Below are positions 61,595 through 64,000 of a stretch of 64,000 bases of DNA, piece by piece. The notes under the pieces are model-generated. The model worked only from the letters and a program-made list of their open reading frames with translations, did no database searches and had not been told where the DNA came from. The DNA is from Dryococelus australis. Lineage: Eukaryota > Arthropoda > Insecta > Phasmatodea > Phasmatidae. The stretch's first letter is position 1, and each line of letters starts with the position of its first letter. Made by a program: the position numbers and the translations under genes. The DNA lies in NCBI GenBank assembly GCA_029891345.1, contig CM057009.1:288558966-288622965 (forward strand), read 5' to 3'.

Positions 61595-62581
61595 CATTCT
61601 GCCAAAGAGAGGATTGTGGTCAGAGTAAATCCTAAAAACAGATTTAGAAGCAGAAGCACAATGGATGAAGATAAAACGGGGTTCAATCAACTTTGCTATT
61701 CCACGCAGTATGCTGCAAAGACATATTCATAGCAGTGAGTATGAAAAAGAGTAGGTTGAGAATCTCTCCTACCTACAGAACAAGAAAGTGGATTCTGCTC
61801 GAGAATATTTCGCTAAGCAAACGTAGGAATACCACTAACTTCTGACATTTTGAGATGTTCTCTGTACACATTTTGCAAATGATACAACATTCGTGTGCCA
61901 AGAGACAATGACAAAAACAGTATGCTTGGTAGAAAATGATTGAAACACTTTCTAGGTCACCACGCAAATGTTGCTCAGCGATGCTCTCAAATTGTCTACC
62001 CAAGGAGGTTAGCAAAGGTCAATAAGTAGGCCTATATTGTGGAAGATTACTTTTGAACACTTCGCACGGTTTTGAACGAGTTAGACCTCATGGACAAACC
62101 AGAACGAAAGTTCAATATGGATGAGAAAGGTGTACAATGGAATTTCCATATGTCACCAATTGTATTAGCAAGGATAGAAACTAAAAGAGTGCCAAACAAT
62201 GCACCTTGACATGCGGAAAGAGTCACAGTTTCTGATTCCGGAAGTTCTTTGGAGAAAGCTATTTTGAAGTCCATAAATAACAAAGCTGTCAAGTTAAATA
62301 GGAATATATTTACGAAGGAAAAATAAGAGAACAAAAAAAAAGCGACCTCTAACAAAGATGTTCGACATGACAAATGAGAGTCGTCTTCTGTGGTAGAAGA
62401 GAAAGGGAGCAAAACATTGCGATCATCAAACTAGCACTGTCACTTGTGCAATGAAAACAGGAAGATGAACATGACATGATGCAAGGTTTGCTTTCGTTGT
62501 GTTCATGATGGATGTGTAGGCTTGGTTCCTTATGAAGATCTCGAGACATTGTTAACTTCCGGGTGTAATTCTTGTGAATAG
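61595..62581 (+). pseudogene. Pogo-like transposase with PHD-like finger, internally deleted
   Basis: In order: PKRGLWSE (~61.60 kb) and a psq-type HTH with SINFAIPRSMLQRHI (61.69-61.74 kb); a DNA-binding segment with KHFLGHHANVAQRCS (~61.94-61.99 kb); and the start of the DDE core with FNMDEKGVQW, whose Asp codon at 62120-62122 is the first catalytic Asp and is intact. The remaining core, with the second and third catalytic residues, is missing: the sequence passes within ~300 bp to the C-terminal PHD-like finger (62438-62581; CHLC, CKVC, CVHDGC, CNSC). The finger has an in-frame TGA at its conserved Trp position. Stops and frame changes are frequent upstream. Confidence 0.82.
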
Positions 62582-63794
62582 ATCATACGTTTGTGATCAG
62601 ATGTGACGAAAGAATTATTGACAATAAATTCTTTTTCTGTTCTATTTTAGTAGCCATGTATGGGTTTTATTGTAAGGGTAATAATCATTTTGAGATCACA
62701 ATTATTTTTGTAATTCATTAACATCCAATTTAAGGTTGACTGTGCTTCATAAAGTACATTATATGTAATTTGAATTCATATTGTCTTTGTTTATGTTTAC
62801 ATGTTAGGCTGATGGAAATGTGCATCTCTCATGTTGCCATCTCTGAACCCCTTTATGCTTAAAAGTGTGGCTAATAACATATGAATTGTCACTAGCCCGA
62901 ATAATTTCGTCGATAATGATAGTTTACACTAACTTAAACTTTATCACTTATAAAAAGGAGTATCGTGGCCATATTTGGAGTACATACTCTTATTTCGGAC
63001 ACTTTCTTAAGACTGTAACTGTTTCACACTCCATAAAATAATGGCGTCTTATTCAAACATTGTTACCTTACACTATTAATACCTAGTGTAAGGGTATACT
63101 TCCAATAATGCAGAATTTTTCCGAACACTTACCAGTTCACAATGGCTGGGATTGCTTAAGGGTGCCCATATTTTGTCGACCTACCTTATGATAAATAACC
63201 AATATATTTAATTATTCAAGAAATAGTTCACAAACTTATCTTCCACCATTTTTTTTTGAGGTTTTAACAAAATTACATGTTTGTTAGTTGAACTTTCTTG
63301 TATTTAGTAAGCAAAGTATTATGGTATTCTGACCGTAAACCGAAACTTTTGAAGTAGCTAAATTGCAAGTCGATTACAAACACGAAATTTACAGCTGCCA
63401 TGTTGACAAAATAATATATATACACTACATAATATAGTTTTTCAATGCCATTTAAATAATTAGAGAAATCGTGTATTTTAATGAATAATAATAATGATAA
63501 AATTACACCCAAATTATGGCTACATCAAACGATACTCTACAGCATAGAACCACTTGTAATCATCAATATGTTTTGTCACAGCATTTACAAATAAATTAGC
63601 ATAAATAATTTTTCCGAAGTTTTAAGTGTTTCAATGATAACATTTTCTTCGTGTTGTATGATTTATGAGGCAATTAGTTGACTCTGGCGTTTATTTTCAC
63701 TCGTAGTAATAACGACATTTTGTGATATTAATTTTCGTTTGATTGTCTTATTTTTTTTAGTTCCCTTATATACGCCAATAAAGTATATTACGCT

Positions 63795-64000
63795 GCGATA
63801 TTTTATCAAACCAGTATTAGTATTTCACACGGACATGAGAATTTCTTATGATGCTTCAATAGAACTGCATTTTGATAATAATGCTCGCAATCTCGTGTTT
63901 TGGCAAAGAAAAACGTGAAAAGGTTAGTTGCTTTCTCTCACGCTTCAGGAAAACACAAGTATGTATTTCCATTAATTCAAAATTCTCACGAAACTTTACT
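63795..64000. other. Anonymous AT-rich end of the window
   Basis: No feature could be supported. Confidence 0.4.

Larger units (their letters stand above)
59408..63186 (+). mobile_element. Pogo-like DNA transposon 2, 3.8 kb, TA target duplication
   Basis: The left end is TA then AGGTAGGCCGACCAAATAT; the right end ATATTTTGTCGACCTACCT then TA is its reverse complement with two differences. The element lies inside repeat R, which supports the ends. It carries a transposase pseudogene on the plus strand in its right half. The left half is non-coding or contains other insertions, including a GC-rich block at 60.7-61.0 kb. Confidence 0.82.
58915..63790. repeat. Diverged dispersed repeat R, copy 2, split by a pogo-like transposon
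   Basis: The first part (58915-59407) and second part (63187-63790) together match copy 1 at 46.47-47.52 kb in the same order and orientation. Copy 1 is continuous where copy 2 is interrupted, which supports a clean insertion at a TA. A minus-strand frame at 59.12-59.32 kb corresponds to the one in copy 1. Confidence 0.72.

Overview
This is an AT-rich stretch of animal nuclear DNA, most likely from a hemimetabolous (polyneopteran-type) insect. The main clues are a tRNA-derived SINE carrying the central domain seen in cockroach, cricket and stick-insect SINEs, pogo-like transposases with a C-terminal PHD-like finger, a transposase family with an N-terminal DUF4817-type domain that is common in such genomes, and the absence of long open frames. 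I found no host protein-coding gene, rRNA or functional tRNA that I can defend. The window is a layered graveyard of transposable elements, and most calls come from translating across stop codons and from matching one part of the window to another by eye.

Layout. 1-9.9 kb: mostly anonymous AT-rich DNA with one MITE end, one tRNA-derived SINE, a (TA)n tract and a nuclear-receptor-like half-site cluster. 9.99-11.69 kb (-): a broken transposase-like gene of an unnamed invertebrate family. 12.4-18.6 kb (+): a fossil protein-primed family-B DNA polymerase of Maverick/Polinton type. It is split by an unidentified ~2 kb insertion (13.99-16.05 kb, containing a hairpin MITE) and by an internally deleted DNA transposon (17.23-17.74 kb). 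19.75-29.11 kb: a giant foldback structure with ~2 kb inverted arms. Each arm has a tRNA-like promoter and a ~120 bp tandem array. The left array is interrupted by a 3.7 kb pogo-like transposon that itself contains two SINEs.

29-46 kb: short non-autonomous DNA elements (a hAT-like MITE and a ~420 bp TA-flanked MITE family with longer relatives), a TGGCCC-rich satellite with a 298 bp period, a 177 bp near-perfect tandem duplication, an integrase fragment of a Ty3/gypsy-like element, two SINEs of one family and a second fragment of the DUF4817-type transposase. 47.5-57.7 kb: a nearly complete but heavily mutated 10.2 kb LTR retrotransposon with two ~601 bp LTRs, gag and pol; one MITE has inserted in pol. 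A diverged repeat lies on both sides of it (46.5-47.5 kb and 58.9-63.8 kb), and the right copy is split by a second pogo-like transposon (59.41-63.19 kb).

The elements do not work together as a pathway. Their nesting gives a relative order of events: the polymerase element, foldback element and flanking repeat are old hosts, and the pogo-like elements, SINEs and MITEs came later. The two observations most worth following are the polymerase fossil and the foldback element.
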